NCBI GenBank assembly: GCA_945862305.1
Contig: CAMAXF010000001.1
Span: 1 to 64,000 of the forward strand
DNA length: 64,000 bases
Origin: Bordetella parapertussis
GTDB lineage: Bacteria; Pseudomonadota; Gammaproteobacteria; Burkholderiales; Burkholderiaceae_A
Direction: 5' to 3'
Below the pieces are notes generated by a model. That model was not told the DNA's origin and made no database searches. It was given only the letters and a program-made list of their open reading frames with translations. This document shows positions 35,302-48,210 of the stretch, in pieces (position 1 is the stretch's first letter; the number at the start of each line of letters is the position of its first letter). The translations under genes and the position numbers were made by a program.

Positions 35302-35856
35302 ATGAGATTAGCAAACTCGATTTGGATGCTTCTGGCTTTTGCCTTCGGATGGTCTGTGCCGGCTGTGGGCAGTGTGGATGAGCGTCTTTTGGCAGCGCTG
35401 CGTGAGCCCGGCGTGGTCATTCTCATGCGCCATGCCCAGACCGAGCCCGGTTTTGGAGACCCGCCCTCCTTTCGAGTGGACGACTGCAGCACCCAGCGCA
35501 ATCTCTCCCGTGAGGGCCTGGTCCAGTCGGAGCGGTTCGGACGGTGGATGCAGTCGCAGGGCTTGCGTCCCACCCGTGTGCGGTCCAGTCAATGGTGCCG
35601 CTGCCTGGACACCGCGCGGGCTGCCTTCGGCCCTCGGGTGCGGGTGGAGCCATGGACAGCGCTCAACTCATTCTTCCAGGGCCATGGCAATCGGGATGCC
35701 CAACTGGCCGAGGCCCGAGCCGTTGCTGCCCAGATGCAAACCGGCCTCGAGGTCTGGGTGACCCATCAGGTCGTGATCTCGGCCCTCACGGGCAGTTCGG
35801 TGTCGATGGGAGAGTTCGTGGTGGCCAGGCCAGGCGCCAATGGCCAGCTGGTGGTG

Positions 35857-35880
<24 letters not shown>
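35302..35880 (+). CDS. Secreted histidine phosphatase family protein
   Basis: From ATG 35302 the product has 192 residues: a probable signal peptide (ANSIWMLLAFAFGWSVPAVG) then a histidine-phosphatase core with the RHG-type motif ILMRHAQTEPG, a second catalytic-site Arg in RVRSSQWCRC, and the second His in WVTHQVVISALTG. Two or more cysteines could be oxidised in the periplasm. Substrate unknown. Its 3' end overlaps uvrA on the other strand by 24 nt. Confidence 0.82.
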
Positions 35881-38751
<2,871 letters not shown>

Positions 38752-38790
38752 GGGGCGTGCCAAAAGGTCAATCAACTACTATAGCGAACG

Positions 38791-40014
38791 ATGTCTGTTC
38801 AAGCCGATGCACCCCTTGCGCTAACCCCAGCAGAGCGTCGGGCCAGCCTGTCCCTCTCAAGCGTGATTGGCCTGCGCATGCTGGGTCTCTTTCTCATGCT
38901 GCCCGTCATGGCCATTGGTGCGCGTGACCTCCCGGGTGGGACAGACCCGACCCTCGTGGGACTGGCCTTGGGTGTCTATGGGCTCACCCAGGCGGCCCTT
39001 CAGATTCCATTTGGCATGGCCTCCGACCGATTTGGCCGCAAGCCGGTGATCATTTTTGGGCTGCTGGTCTTTGCCGCAGGAAGCCTCCTGGCAGCTGTGG
39101 CCCCCACGATTGAGGCCTTGGTGGTGGCCCGAGCCATTCAGGGTGCTGGTGCGGTCTCTGCGGCAGTGAGCGCCTTTCTGGCGGACCTCACCCGTGACGA
39201 GGTTCGGGCCCGGGCCATGGCGATGGTCGGCGGCGCGATTGGCCTGTCCTTTGCGATCTCTCTGGTGCTGGCACCCGTGGTCTTTGGGCACTTCGGCCTG
39301 TCGGGGCTCTTCCTGCTCACGGCTTCTCTTGCTGGGGCAGCCTGTCTGGTGGTCTGGCGCATTCCGCCTGCGGCCAAGGCGGGTTCCGCCCTGGGCGAGC
39401 CGGGTCTACGAGTGGCCGACCTGCTGCGGCTGGGGCAGCTCAACCGCCTGCATGTGGGCATTTTTTCGATGATGGCGGTTCAGACCGCCATGTTTGTGGC
39501 CATTCCGCTGGGCCTCGACAGTCAGGGCTTGCCCCTGGCCGACCACTGGATGGTCTATCTGCCGCTGCTCCTGTTGTCCTTCGCGGCAATGGTTCCGATT
39601 GTCTTCTGGGCTGAGCGCAAGGGTCGTTTTCGGTTTGCCTTCTTGCTGGGCATCGGGGTGCTCATGACGGCCATGGGTGTCTTCCTGGGGGCGGGTGCCG
39701 TGTGGCACTGGTTCCTTGCCATTTGGGTGTTCATGGTGGGCTTTAATTTGCTGGAGGCCCTGCTGCCGTCCTGGGTGTCTCGTGTGGCGCCCCAGCAGTC
39801 TCGTGGCATGGCCTTGGGCCTCTACACAACCGCCCAGTCATTGGGCTTGTTTGTGGGTGGCGCCATGGGGGGCTGGGTGGCCGGCCGGCACGGGGTCGCC
39901 GGCATCTTCATGGTCTGCCTCTTGATCTTGTTATTCTGGCTCGTGGTCGCCCTGGGTCTCAGAGAGATCGGGTCGCGTCGGGCCTCGTTCGATCGTCCAT
40001 CGGCCGTCGGATAG
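38791..40014 (+). CDS. MFS transporter, YajR-like
   Basis: This 407-residue protein has about 12 hydrophobic helices and the MFS loop motif [14 protein letters not shown] between helices 2 and 3. [12 protein letters not shown] in helix 1 and the motif [16 protein letters not shown] recall the YajR-type drug/H+ antiporter group. Substrate unknown. It sits between uvrA and ssb, an arrangement I recall as common in Burkholderiales. No C-terminal YAM domain is present, unlike E. coli YajR. Confidence 0.85.
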   Translation: MSVQADAPLALTPAERRASLSLSSVIGLRMLGLFLMLPVMAIGARDLPGGTDPTLVGLALGVYGLTQAALQIPFGMASDRFGRKPVIIFGLLVFAAGSLLAAVAPTIEALVVARAIQGAGAVSAAVSAFLADLTRDEVRARAMAMVGGAIGLSFAISLVLAPVVFGHFGLSGLFLLTASLAGAACLVVWRIPPAAKAGSALGEPGLRVADLLRLGQLNRLHVGIFSMMAVQTAMFVAIPLGLDSQGLPLADHWMVYLPLLLLSFAAMVPIVFWAERKGRFRFAFLLGIGVLMTAMGVFLGAGAVWHWFLAIWVFMVGFNLLEALLPSWVSRVAPQQSRGMALGLYTTAQSLGLFVGGAMGGWVAGRHGVAGIFMVCLLILLFWLVVALGLREIGSRRASFDRPSAVG

Positions 40015-40024
40015 TCGGCCCGCA

Positions 40025-40054
40025 GCCACCCCGTTAGGGTGGTGGCCCTTTTTT
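40025..40054 (+). terminator. Intrinsic terminator between MFS gene and ssb
   Basis: GCCACC (40025-40030) pairs with GGTGGC (40041-40046), or CCACCC with GGGTGG in a shifted fold, and the hairpin is followed by CC and six T (40049-40054). It ends the MFS transcript 18 nt before ssb; ssb would then need a promoter inside or just after it. Confidence 0.75.
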
Positions 40055-40072
40055 ATTTCAAGGAGCATTTGC

Positions 40073-40543
40073 ATGGCATCAGTGAACAAAGTCATTCTCA
40101 TGGGCAACCTGGGCCGAGACCCAGAGGTCCGTTACTCCCCAGACGGTGGCGCCATTGCCAATGTCTCGATTGCCACGACATCCCGCTACAAGGACAAGTC
40201 GAGCGGCGACATGAAGGAGGACACGGAATGGCATCGCGTCGTCTTCTTTGGCCGGCTTGCCGAGATTGCAGGCGAGTACCTGAAGAAGGGTCGGCCGGTG
40301 TATGTCGAGGGTCGGCTGCGCACGCGCAAGTGGCAGGATCAGCAAGGCCAAGAGCGTCAGACCACTGAGATCGTGGCCGACCAAATGCAGCTGCTCGGTG
40401 GCCGCGAAGGCGGTGGGGGCGGTGGGGGTGGTGGCCAAGGGGCCCCATCGGATGACATGCCCGCGAGCCCCAGTTCGGGCCAAGGCCGCTCGGGCGGCAA
40501 GGCCTCTGGATTCGACGACCTCGACGACGACATCCCGTTCTAA
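40073..40543 (+). CDS. ssb: Single-stranded DNA-binding protein
   Basis: SSB coats single-stranded DNA and recruits repair and replication partners. The 156-residue product has an OB fold ([56 protein letters not shown]), a glycine-rich linker (residues about 112-122) and the acidic tip DDDIPF that binds partner proteins. A GGAG site precedes ATG 40073. Terminators lie on both sides, suggesting a single-gene transcript. Confidence 0.98.
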   Translation: MASVNKVILMGNLGRDPEVRYSPDGGAIANVSIATTSRYKDKSSGDMKEDTEWHRVVFFGRLAEIAGEYLKKGRPVYVEGRLRTRKWQDQQGQERQTTEIVADQMQLLGGREGGGGGGGGGQGAPSDDMPASPSSGQGRSGGKASGFDDLDDDIPF

Positions 40544-40570
40544 GCCGAGTACACTTAGCATCCGGTTCCA

Positions 40571-40594
40571 AACGCCGCTTTCGCGGCGTTTTTT
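40571..40594 (+). terminator. Strong intrinsic terminator after ssb
   Basis: AACGCCGC (40571-40578) pairs perfectly with GCGGCGTT (40583-40590) around TTTC, followed by a T-run through 40594. This is a textbook intrinsic terminator. Confidence 0.92.
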
Positions 40595-40609
40595 GTGTTC
40601 AAAGATCCT

Positions 40610-41236
40610 ATGTTCAAACGTTATTTCATCACTGGATTGCTGATCTGGCTTCCGATTGGCATCACTGTTTGGGTGCTTGGCTTCATCGTCAACACGCTCG
40701 ACAGCGTGCTGCCCATCGCCCTGAGTCCCAGGGCCCTCTTTGGGGTGGACATCCCAGGCTTTGGGGTGGTGGCCGTGGCCCTGGTGGTCTTCGTCACTGG
40801 CGTGCTGGCGGCGAACCTGTTGGGTCGTCGGGTGGTCGCCCTCTGGGAGGCCCTTCTGGCCCGCATTCCCCTGGTGCGCTCCATTTACTCTTCTGTGAAG
40901 CAGGTCAGTGACACCATTCTTGCGCCCAATGGCCAGGCCTTTCGTCAGGCCGTGCTGGTCCAGTACCCGCGCCCCGGCGCCTGGACGATTGCCTTCGTCA
41001 CGGGTTCGCCCAGCCACGAGGTGGCCTCGCTTCTGCCCCCAGATTGCGTGAGTGTCTATGTGCCGACCACGCCCAACCCCACCTCTGGATTTTTTCTGAT
41101 GATGCCCAAGGGCGATGTCATCCCCTTGAGCATTCCCGTGGATGCAGCCCTGAAATACGTGGTCTCCATGGGAACCGTGCCGCCGGCTGCGGCCCAGACC
41201 AGCGCGCTCCTGCGCCCCACCTCTACGAAGCCCTGA
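40610..41236 (+). CDS. DUF502 family membrane protein
   Basis: From ATG 40610 the protein has 208 residues. Two N-terminal helices are clear ([40 protein letters not shown]), followed by the DUF502 features [29 protein letters not shown] and [16 protein letters not shown]. Function of the family is unknown. In Burkholderiales it commonly precedes aspS; here the gap is 5 nt. The usual upstream fmdB-like zinc-ribbon gene is absent. GTG 40595 is an alternative start. Confidence 0.9.
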   Translation: MFKRYFITGLLIWLPIGITVWVLGFIVNTLDSVLPIALSPRALFGVDIPGFGVVAVALVVFVTGVLAANLLGRRVVALWEALLARIPLVRSIYSSVKQVSDTILAPNGQAFRQAVLVQYPRPGAWTIAFVTGSPSHEVASLLPPDCVSVYVPTTPNPTSGFFLMMPKGDVIPLSIPVDAALKYVVSMGTVPPAAAQTSALLRPTSTKP

Positions 41237-41241
41237 TTGCC

Positions 41242-43038
41242 ATGCGGACTCACTACTGCGGAACCCTCGATCTCGACCAACTCGACCAGACCGTCACCCT
41301 CTGTGGCTGGGTGCATCGGCGGCGCGACCATGGCGGTGTGATCTTCATCGACCTGCGCGACCGTGACGGCATCGCCCAGGTGGTCTGCGACCCGGACCGC
41401 GCCGAGGTCTTTGCCCTGGCAGAGTCGCTTCGAAATGAGTTCTGTGTGCGAATTTCAGGCCTGGTTCGCCGGCGTCCAGAGGGCACGGTCAATGCCAACA
41501 TGCGCAGTGGCGGCATCGAGGTGCTCTGCCGCGAGCTCGAGATTTTGAATCCGTCTGTCACGCCACCCTTCCAGCTCGATGATGAGCATCTCTCCGAGAC
41601 CACACGGCTCACCCATCGGGTGCTCGACCTTCGCCGGCCGGTGATGCAGCACAACCTGCGGCTTCGGTACAAGGTGGCCATGGGCGTGCGTCGCTTCCTG
41701 GATGCGCAGGGCTTTGTCGACATCGAGACCCCCATGCTCACCAAGTCCACCCCCGAGGGCGCGCGAGATTATCTGGTGCCATCCCGGGTTCATGCGGGCT
41801 CGTTCTTTGCCCTGCCGCAGTCGCCCCAACTCTTTAAGCAGCTTCTGATGGTTGCGGGCTTCGACCGCTACTACCAGATCACCAAATGCTTCCGAGACGA
41901 AGACCTTCGGGCAGACCGTCAGCCTGAGTTCACCCAGATCGACTGCGAGACCTCCTTCATGACGGAGATCGAGATCCGTAGCCTCTTTGAGTCGATGATT
42001 CGCGAGGTCTTCGCCGACAACCTTGATGTGGCCTTGCCCAACCCATTCCCGGTGATGCCCTATGCCGAGGCCATGCAGCGGTTTGGGTCGGACAAGCCCG
42101 ACCTGCGTGTGTCGCTGGCCTTCACCGAGCTCACCGACGCCATGCGAGATGTCGACTTCAAGGTGTTCTCAGAGCCTGCGAACCTTGCCAACGGCCGTGT
42201 GGTGGCCATCCGTGTGCCGGGTGGTGCAGCACTGAGCCGAGGGGACATCGATGCCTTCACCGAGTTCGTGAAGATCTATGGCGCCAAGGGGCTTGCCTGG
42301 ATCAAGGTCAACGACATTGCCGCCGGTCGAGAGGGCCTGCAGTCCCCGATCACCAAGAACATTCACGACCAGGCCCTGGAGGCCATCCTCACCCGAACAG
42401 GCGCCGCCTCGGGTGACATCATTTTCTTCGGTGCCGACAAGGCCAAGGTGGTCAACGATGCCATGGGCGCCTTGCGATTGAAGATTGGCCTGAGCGATTT
42501 CGGCCGTGCCCAGGGCCTGTTCACGCCCGGCTGGCAGCCTCTGTGGGTGGTGGACTTCCCCATGTTCGAATTCGACGAGGAGTCTGGCCGATGGTCCGCC
42601 GTTCACCATCCCTTCACGGCCCCTCAGGATGGCCATGAAGACCTCCTCGAGTCCGACCCCGGTGCCTGCCTGGCCAAGGCCTACGACATGGTGCTCAACG
42701 GCTGGGAGCTGGGTGGTGGCTCCATCCGCATCCACCGAGAAGAGGTGCAGTCCAAGGTCTTCCGGGCCCTGCAGATCGGCGCCGAGGAGGCTGAGCTCAA
42801 GTTTGGGTTCCTGCTCGATGCGCTCCGGTACGGTGCGCCGCCGCATGGGGGCCTGGCCTTTGGCCTCGATCGACTCGTCACCCTCATGACCGGTGCGGAT
42901 TCGATTCGAGACGTCATCGCATTTCCGAAGACCCAGCGGGCCCAGTGCCTGCTCACGCAGGCTCCGTCTGCTGCAGACGAAAAACAAATGCGGGAGCTTC
43001 ACATCCGGCTTCGCGAGGCGCCCAAAGTCGTCGCATGA
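41242..43038 (+). CDS. aspS: Aspartyl-tRNA synthetase
   Basis: AspS charges tRNA(Asp). From ATG 41242 ([18 protein letters not shown]) it has 598 residues: an OB anticodon-binding domain ([20 protein letters not shown]), class II core with motif 2 [16 protein letters not shown], a bacterial GAD insertion at about 290-410, and motif 3 [13 protein letters not shown]. The open frame extends to 41044 but overlaps DUF502. Its TGA overlaps the next ATG. Confidence 0.97.
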   Translation: MRTHYCGTLDLDQLDQTVTLCGWVHRRRDHGGVIFIDLRDRDGIAQVVCDPDRAEVFALAESLRNEFCVRISGLVRRRPEGTVNANMRSGGIEVLCRELEILNPSVTPPFQLDDEHLSETTRLTHRVLDLRRPVMQHNLRLRYKVAMGVRRFLDAQGFVDIETPMLTKSTPEGARDYLVPSRVHAGSFFALPQSPQLFKQLLMVAGFDRYYQITKCFRDEDLRADRQPEFTQIDCETSFMTEIEIRSLFESMIREVFADNLDVALPNPFPVMPYAEAMQRFGSDKPDLRVSLAFTELTDAMRDVDFKVFSEPANLANGRVVAIRVPGGAALSRGDIDAFTEFVKIYGAKGLAWIKVNDIAAGREGLQSPITKNIHDQALEAILTRTGAASGDIIFFGADKAKVVNDAMGALRLKIGLSDFGRAQGLFTPGWQPLWVVDFPMFEFDEESGRWSAVHHPFTAPQDGHEDLLESDPGACLAKAYDMVLNGWELGGGSIRIHREEVQSKVFRALQIGAEEAELKFGFLLDALRYGAPPHGGLAFGLDRLVTLMTGADSIRDVIAFPKTQRAQCLLTQAPSAADEKQMRELHIRLREAPKVVA

Positions 43039-43688
43039 TCAGCCCCACTGCCATCGGTCACCGCCGCGCCCTGGCGTACGGACCCTTGGCAGTCGTGCTC
43101 GGACTCTCCACGGCCTGGCTGGCATCAGAGAATCCGGCCACGTTCACCGGGCCCTGGCCTCTGGCCCTGCTCATTGTTGGATGCCTGCTCGTGGGGCAGT
43201 TGCTGGTGCGTCGATATGCGAAGGTCTGGCTTGAAGATGTTCAGAGCTGGCCTCGGCCCGTGCAGATGCTGGGCCGTTTCGGATGGTCGGCCATCATTGT
43301 CACGGGCGTCCACGGCATCTTTGCAGCGGGCCCAACGCGTGCCAGCATGGTCTTTGCCCTGGTGCTGGGGGTGGTCATGATGGGCCACCAACTCTTCCTC
43401 TCCCAACTCGGTTCACAGGCCACGCGCCAGGCCGCGCTCACGGTCTATGTGGCCAGTTTTCTGTTGGCCTTGGCGGGCTTGTATGGCTGGGTGCCGGTGG
43501 CCTCGGTCTGGGCCTCGGTGGCGGCGGTGCCGGCCTTTCATGCCAGACGACTCATGGCCATTGGGGAGTCCTCGGAGGTGGAGGCGGCCCGCATGTTGTC
43601 GGCCGCCATTTTTGGATTTGTGCTGATCATGACCTTTGCGGTGGCGCTCACGGCTGTGCTGGCGGCCCGCGGGATGTTGCAGGCATGA
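43035..43688 (+). CDS. Uncharacterised six-helix membrane protein
   Basis: I do not recognise this 217-residue protein. About six hydrophobic helices are visible: [88 protein letters not shown] and [20 protein letters not shown]. His in TGVHGIF, MMGHQLF and FHARRL might bind a cofactor or metal, but that is a guess. It overlaps aspS by 4 nt and nudB by 4 nt, so it is translated with them. Confidence 0.8.
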   Translation: MISPTAIGHRRALAYGPLAVVLGLSTAWLASENPATFTGPWPLALLIVGCLLVGQLLVRRYAKVWLEDVQSWPRPVQMLGRFGWSAIIVTGVHGIFAAGPTRASMVFALVLGVVMMGHQLFLSQLGSQATRQAALTVYVASFLLALAGLYGWVPVASVWASVAAVPAFHARRLMAIGESSEVEAARMLSAAIFGFVLIMTFAVALTAVLAARGMLQA

Positions 43689-44140
43689 CGGCCGATCGGC
43701 CTTGGAAGGTCCCGGAGTCTGTCTTGGTGGTCATTCACGACCATCAGCACCGAATCCTGTTGCTTGAGCGCGCAGATCACCCGGGCTTTTGGCAGTCGGT
43801 CACTGGCAGCCTCGATGCGCCCAATGAGCCGGTGTTGGAGGCGGCCCGCAGGGAGGTCTGGGAGGAGACCGGCATCGACTGCCCCACCGATCGCTTCGAT
43901 GACTGGGGGTTCATCCAGGTCTTTGAGATCTTTGCCCACTGGCGGCACCGATATGCCCCCGGTGTGACACACAACACCGAGCATGTCCTCTCCCTCATGG
44001 TGCCGTCGGAACAGCCCGTTCAACTCTCGCCCCGTGAGCACCTGCGGCATCAATGGCTCGACTGGCGGGCCGCAGCCGAGACCTGTTTTTCATGGACCAA
44101 TGCCGAGGCCATCCGTCAACTGGTGACCCGGCAGTCATGA
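43685..44140 (+). CDS. nudB: Dihydroneopterin triphosphate pyrophosphohydrolase (Nudix)
   Basis: The 151-residue product starts [19 protein letters not shown] and contains WQSVTGSLDAPNEPVLEAARREVWEETGI, a Nudix box with E-REVWEE retained and a loop one residue longer than the standard spacing. NudB removes pyrophosphate from dihydroneopterin triphosphate in folate synthesis. Placement near aspS is common in betaproteobacteria. ATGA overlaps join it to the genes on both sides. Confidence 0.87.
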   Translation: MTADRPWKVPESVLVVIHDHQHRILLLERADHPGFWQSVTGSLDAPNEPVLEAARREVWEETGIDCPTDRFDDWGFIQVFEIFAHWRHRYAPGVTHNTEHVLSLMVPSEQPVQLSPREHLRHQWLDWRAAAETCFSWTNAEAIRQLVTRQS

Positions 44141-45000
44141 GGCTTGTCTTTGGGGTCGACTTCAGTTGCGCCCCAACACGCCGAAAGCCCATCACGGTGG
44201 CCGCCATGGCCTGGTCTGCTGCGGCCGCCGGTGATGCCGATCGACTCGAACTTCTGGACATGGCGGCCCTGGCCAGTCTCTCGGACTTCTCAGCCTTTCT
44301 GGAGCGCCCGGGGCCTTGGCTCGGCGGCTTCGACCTTCCTTTTGGCCAGCCCCGCAGCCTCATTGAGGCGAGCGGCTGGCCCACCGACTGGCCCGACTTT
44401 GTCGAATTCTTTGGGCAGCAGCCGCGTGACGCATTGCGAGATCGTTTTCGGCAGTGGTGCCAGGCCCGGCCTGTCGGGCAGAAGTTTGCATGGCGCCGCG
44501 TCGACCGGCTGGCCGGCTCCAGCCCGGCCATGCGTTGGACCAATCCGCCAGTGGCCTGGATGATGCAGACGGGCGCACCCCTGCTGCTGGCCGCAGGCCT
44601 CTGGTGCCCGGCCCACCAATGGCCCAGGGCGTGTGCCTTGGAAGACCTTCCCACCGATGCACGCATTGCCCTGGAGGCATACCCGGGTCATTTGGCACGG
44701 CAGATCACCAAGGCCTCTTACAAGAGCGATACCCCCGCCAAACAAACGGCCGAGCGCCGCCTGCAGCGCGCGGCGATTGTGTCGGCCTTGGCGGAGGATC
44801 GGCTTGGCCTGGGCCTGCAGGTCAAGGCCGATGCAGCCTGGTGGTCTGTGCTGGTGGAGGAGGGCAGTGCAGACCTGCTCGATGCCCTGCTCTGTGCCGT
44901 GCAGGCCGTGCTGGCCGTGCGCACGCCGGGATTTGGCCTTCCCGACAACCTCGACCCACTCGAGGGCTGGATTGCATCTGTGCCCCCGCCGCCTCACTAG
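44137..45000 (+). CDS. DUF429 family protein (RNase H-like fold)
   Basis: From ATG 44137 (MRLVFGVDFSCAPTRRKPI) the product has 287 residues. The family signatures FGVDFSCAP, LGGFDLPFG and LEAYPGHLARQI, and a C-terminal DLLDALLCAVQAVLA, fit DUF429, predicted to be nuclease-like from its RNase H-type fold. Acidic residues in VDFS, GFDLPFG and DLLDALL could form a metal site. Its role is unknown. It overlaps nudB by 4 nt and ends 12 nt before the ABC transporter gene. Confidence 0.83.
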   Translation: MRLVFGVDFSCAPTRRKPITVAAMAWSAAAAGDADRLELLDMAALASLSDFSAFLERPGPWLGGFDLPFGQPRSLIEASGWPTDWPDFVEFFGQQPRDALRDRFRQWCQARPVGQKFAWRRVDRLAGSSPAMRWTNPPVAWMMQTGAPLLLAAGLWCPAHQWPRACALEDLPTDARIALEAYPGHLARQITKASYKSDTPAKQTAERRLQRAAIVSALAEDRLGLGLQVKADAAWWSVLVEEGSADLLDALLCAVQAVLAVRTPGFGLPDNLDPLEGWIASVPPPPH

Positions 45001-45012
45001 AATGAAAGCCCC

Positions 45013-46848
45013 ATGAGACACCACGCCAACAGCGCCCCGCCGTTCGACCCCGCCCTGGCGGCCCGTTTCCCGCCGCCCCCCACCGCGCCGCAGGGTACGT
45101 GGCCGGTGATTCGAACCCTGCTGCCGTATCTGCTGGCCTACCGGATTCGAATCGCGGTGGCCTTGTGCGCGATGCTCCTGGCCAAGGTGGCCAATGTGGG
45201 CGTTCCGGTGGTGCTCAAAGAGATCGTCGATGGCCTGGCCAATCCCAGCACGGCCATGCTCGCCCTGCCCGTGGGCCTCATCCTGGGCTATGGCCTGATG
45301 CGGCTTGCGGCCACCTTCTTTAATGAACTGCGGGAGGTCGTCTTTGCGCGGGTCACCCAGGGTGCCGTGCGAGACATCTCTCTGCGGGTGTTTCGGCACC
45401 TGCACAGCCTCTCGATGCGGTTCCACCTCGAGCGCCAGACCGGTGGCCTGACCCGCGACATTGAACGGGGCTCCCGCGGTGTGGGCACCCTGGTGAACTT
45501 CACCCTCTATAGTGTGGTGCCCACCCTCGTGGAGGTCTTGCTGGTCACGGGCTGGCTGGCCTACCACTACGAGCCAATCTTTGCCCTCATCACCCTGACC
45601 GCTTTGGTGGCCTATGTGGCCTTCACCATTCTGGTGACTGAGTGGCGCACCCATTTCCGCCGCGAGATGAACGAGCTCGACTCGCGGGCCAACGCGCGGG
45701 CCATCGATTCCTTGATCAATTACGAGACGGTCAAGTACTTCAACAACGAGGCCTTTGAGGCCGCCCGCTACGACAAGAGCCTTTTAAATTGGCAGGAGGC
45801 GGCCATCCGAAGCCAGACCTCCTTGTCGGTTCTCAATGTGGGCCAGAGCCTCATCATTGCCGTGGCCGTGACGCTCATGGTCTGGCAGGCGGTGGCGGGT
45901 GTTCAGGCGGGCACGATGACCCTGGGCGACCTCGTGCTGGTCAATGCGTTCCTCATCCAGCTCTACATCCCGCTGAACTTTCTGGGCGTGCTCTATCGGG
46001 AGATCAAGCAGAGCGTGGTGGACATGGAGCGGCTCTTTGCGTTGCTGGCCCAGAACCGTGAGGTGGCCGATCGGCCAGAGGCCCAGGCCTTGGTGGTGGC
46101 CCAGGGCGAGGTGGCCTTCGATGCCGTTCGCTTCGCCTACGATGCCCGTCGCCCCATTTTTGATGGCCTGTCGATTCGCCTGCCGGCTGGGCGCACCACC
46201 GCCGTGGTGGGCTCTTCCGGCGCGGGAAAGTCCACGCTCTCGCGACTGCTCTATCGTTTCTACGATCCGGATGCAGGCCGAATCCTGATTGATGGTCAGC
46301 CCATCGACACGGTCACCCAGGCCTCCCTGCGCAAGGCGATTGGCATCGTCCCCCAGGACACGGTGCTCTTCAATGACACGCTGGCCTACAACATTCGCTA
46401 TGGCCGGCCAGATGCGGCACCCGAGGAGGTCGTGGAGGCCGCTCGGGCGGCCCACCTCGGGGCGCTGATCGACAAGCTGCCCGATGGCCTGGAGACGATG
46501 GTCGGGGAGCGGGGCTTGAAGCTCTCGGGCGGGGAAAAGCAGCGCGTGGCCATCGCCAGGGCCCTGCTCAAGCGGCCAAGCATCATGGTGTTCGATGAAG
46601 CCACCTCGTCCCTGGATTCCGAGTCGGAGCGGGTCATCCAGCAAGAGATTCGAGAGGTCTCTCAGGGCCGCACCACCCTGGTGATTGCCCATCGGCTCTC
46701 CACCATTGTGGATGCCGATCAGATCCTGGTGCTGGAGCAGGGCCGGCTGGTGGAGCAGGGCCGACATGGTGAGCTGATTGCTCGGGGTGGGCGCTATGCC
46801 GAACTCTGGGAGTTGCAGGCCCGCCAGGCCCAGCAAACCGACCCCTAA
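45013..46848 (+). CDS. Atm1-type ABC exporter, fused membrane and ATPase domains
   Basis: This 611-residue half-transporter has six helices (about 35-320) and an ATPase domain with Walker [16 protein letters not shown], signature [18 protein letters not shown] and Walker [15 protein letters not shown]. Membrane-domain motifs [29 protein letters not shown], quoted in pieces, and [13 protein letters not shown] are typical of Atm1/HMT1 exporters, which move glutathione-linked compounds or iron-sulfur precursors. Substrate here is inferred only from family. Confidence 0.9.
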   Translation: MRHHANSAPPFDPALAARFPPPPTAPQGTWPVIRTLLPYLLAYRIRIAVALCAMLLAKVANVGVPVVLKEIVDGLANPSTAMLALPVGLILGYGLMRLAATFFNELREVVFARVTQGAVRDISLRVFRHLHSLSMRFHLERQTGGLTRDIERGSRGVGTLVNFTLYSVVPTLVEVLLVTGWLAYHYEPIFALITLTALVAYVAFTILVTEWRTHFRREMNELDSRANARAIDSLINYETVKYFNNEAFEAARYDKSLLNWQEAAIRSQTSLSVLNVGQSLIIAVAVTLMVWQAVAGVQAGTMTLGDLVLVNAFLIQLYIPLNFLGVLYREIKQSVVDMERLFALLAQNREVADRPEAQALVVAQGEVAFDAVRFAYDARRPIFDGLSIRLPAGRTTAVVGSSGAGKSTLSRLLYRFYDPDAGRILIDGQPIDTVTQASLRKAIGIVPQDTVLFNDTLAYNIRYGRPDAAPEEVVEAARAAHLGALIDKLPDGLETMVGERGLKLSGGEKQRVAIARALLKRPSIMVFDEATSSLDSESERVIQQEIREVSQGRTTLVIAHRLSTIVDADQILVLEQGRLVEQGRHGELIARGGRYAELWELQARQAQQTDP

Positions 46849-47029
46849 ACGCTTCCGCGGGCAGCCCTTGGGATGCTGGGTTTGGCCTGCACCAAGGCTG
46901 GGCTCAGTGTTTTCCCGGGGCCGCGCATTTTGGCCTGGCCGCTGGGGCACACTGTGGAGCCAAACGTTTTTCGTAACCGCTGTTGTCGCAATTGCTGTGA
47001 CGTCTGAACACCCTAGAGGAGATTGACGA
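46849..47029 (+). promoter_or_regulatory. Intergenic region before aapJ
   Basis: This 181-nt gap holds an imperfect stem, CAGCCCTTGG (46862-46871) with CCAAGGCTG (46892-46900), followed after a few bases by TGTTTT, perhaps ending the exporter transcript. A strong AGAGGAG site precedes the aapJ ATG. I found no convincing sigma-70 or sigma-54 promoter. Confidence 0.35.
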
Positions 47030-48055
47030 ATGCTGAGCAAGAAACTGTTGACTATGGCCCTGGCCGCTGGACTGGTTGCCGCCGCCCCTGCGATGGCGAG
47101 TAAAACCATGGAGTCGATCAAGAAAAAAGGAGAGGTCTCCTGTGGTGTGAACACCGCATTGGGTGGCTTTGGCATTGCGGGCAGTGATGGCAAGTGGACT
47201 GGCTTCGACGTGGACTACTGCCGGGCCATTGCTGCGGCCGCCCTGGGCGACGCCAACAAGGTTCGGTATGTGCCCCTGAGCGCAGCGCAGCGCTTCACGG
47301 CCCTGCAGTCTGGCGAGATCGATGTGCTGGCCCGCAACACCACCTGGACGATGAGCCGCGACACCCAGTTGGGCACCACCTTCGGCGCCACAAATTTCTT
47401 TGATGGCCAAGGTTTCTTGGTTTCCAAGAGCCTGAAGGTGAAGTCTGCCAAGCAACTCAAGGGCGCCACCATCTGCGTCCAGAGCGGCACCACCACCGAG
47501 AAGAATCTGGCCGACTACTTCCGCATGAACAAGATGGCCTACAAGCCTGTGGTGGCGGAGGACCTGAAGGTTGTCATTGCCAACTACAACGAGGGCCGCT
47601 GCAAGGTGTTCACATCGGATGCGTCCCAACTCGCCGCGATTCGTGCCAACGACACCAAGAAGCCCGATGACCACATCATCCTTCCCGAGATCATCAGCAA
47701 GGAGCCTCTGGGCCCGGTGACCCGTCAGGGTGATGAGTCCTGGTCCAAGCTGGTCACTTGGGTTCACTTCGCCATGATCACCGCAGAAGAACTCGGCGTG
47801 ACCTCTGCAAATGTGGATCAGATGCGGTCGGACACCAACCCCGAGATTCAGCGTCTGCTGGGCCAGGGCAACAACGACTTTGGAAAGTCGATCGGCACCG
47901 ACGCCCAGTGGGGATACCGGGTGATCAAGCAGGTTGGCAACTACGGCGAGGTCTTCGAGCGCCACGTGGGCAAGAAGACGCCCCTGAAGCTCGACCGCGG
48001 CCAGAATGCCCTCTGGACCAACGGCGGCCTGCAGTACGCACCGCCCATTCGCTAG
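47030..48055 (+). CDS. aapJ: General L-amino acid ABC transporter, periplasmic binding protein
   Basis: The 341-residue protein has a signal peptide (cleavage near AMA-SK, residue 23) and a type II solute-binding fold: GEVSCGVNTALGGFGI, WTGFDVDYCRAIAAA, VLARNTTWTMSRDTQLG and GATICVQSGTTTEKNL. These are characteristic of AapJ/BztA, which bind many L-amino acids. It heads the aapJQMP operon; a 149-nt gap with a stable hairpin follows. Confidence 0.94.
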   Translation: MLSKKLLTMALAAGLVAAAPAMASKTMESIKKKGEVSCGVNTALGGFGIAGSDGKWTGFDVDYCRAIAAAALGDANKVRYVPLSAAQRFTALQSGEIDVLARNTTWTMSRDTQLGTTFGATNFFDGQGFLVSKSLKVKSAKQLKGATICVQSGTTTEKNLADYFRMNKMAYKPVVAEDLKVVIANYNEGRCKVFTSDASQLAAIRANDTKKPDDHIILPEIISKEPLGPVTRQGDESWSKLVTWVHFAMITAEELGVTSANVDQMRSDTNPEIQRLLGQGNNDFGKSIGTDAQWGYRVIKQVGNYGEVFERHVGKKTPLKLDRGQNALWTNGGLQYAPPIR

Positions 48056-48120
48056 TTGATGTTCGGGCCAAGCCCCTTGGGTGCCTGAGTGGAGGCCTTG
48101 AGGGGTGGCCCGGCTTCTGT

Positions 48121-48147
48121 CGGGACGGGGCAGTCTTGCCCCTCCCG
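48121..48147 (+). other. Stable hairpin between aapJ and aapQ
   Basis: CGGGA (48121-48125) and GGGGCA (48127-48132) pair with TGCCCC (48137-48142) and TCCCG (48143-48147), an 11-bp stem with one bulged C and a GTCT tetraloop. The T-poor sequence after it argues against full termination. Such hairpins often protect binding-protein mRNA from 3' decay so that it is made in excess over the membrane subunits. Confidence 0.65.
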
Positions 48148-48210
48148 CTTCTCCTTTAAACACCCGAGAAGACGGCCTTTGATGCCCCGTCCTGCCCCAC
48201 GGAGTTGCTT

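Noticed and set aside
38752..38790. Divergent promoter in the uvrA-MFS gap (TACTATAGC)
   Set aside because: The -10-like word has no usable -35 on either strand and would leave almost no leader; evidence was too weak to list.
40418..40445. Gly-rich GGT/GGG tract in ssb as a repeat element
   Set aside because: It encodes the flexible linker normal for SSB and has no sign of an independent repeat.
45784..47193. 469-codon minus-strand open frame over the ABC exporter and aapJ start
   Set aside because: It spans two unrelated genes and the intergenic region on the other strand; no ribosome-binding site or domain supports it.
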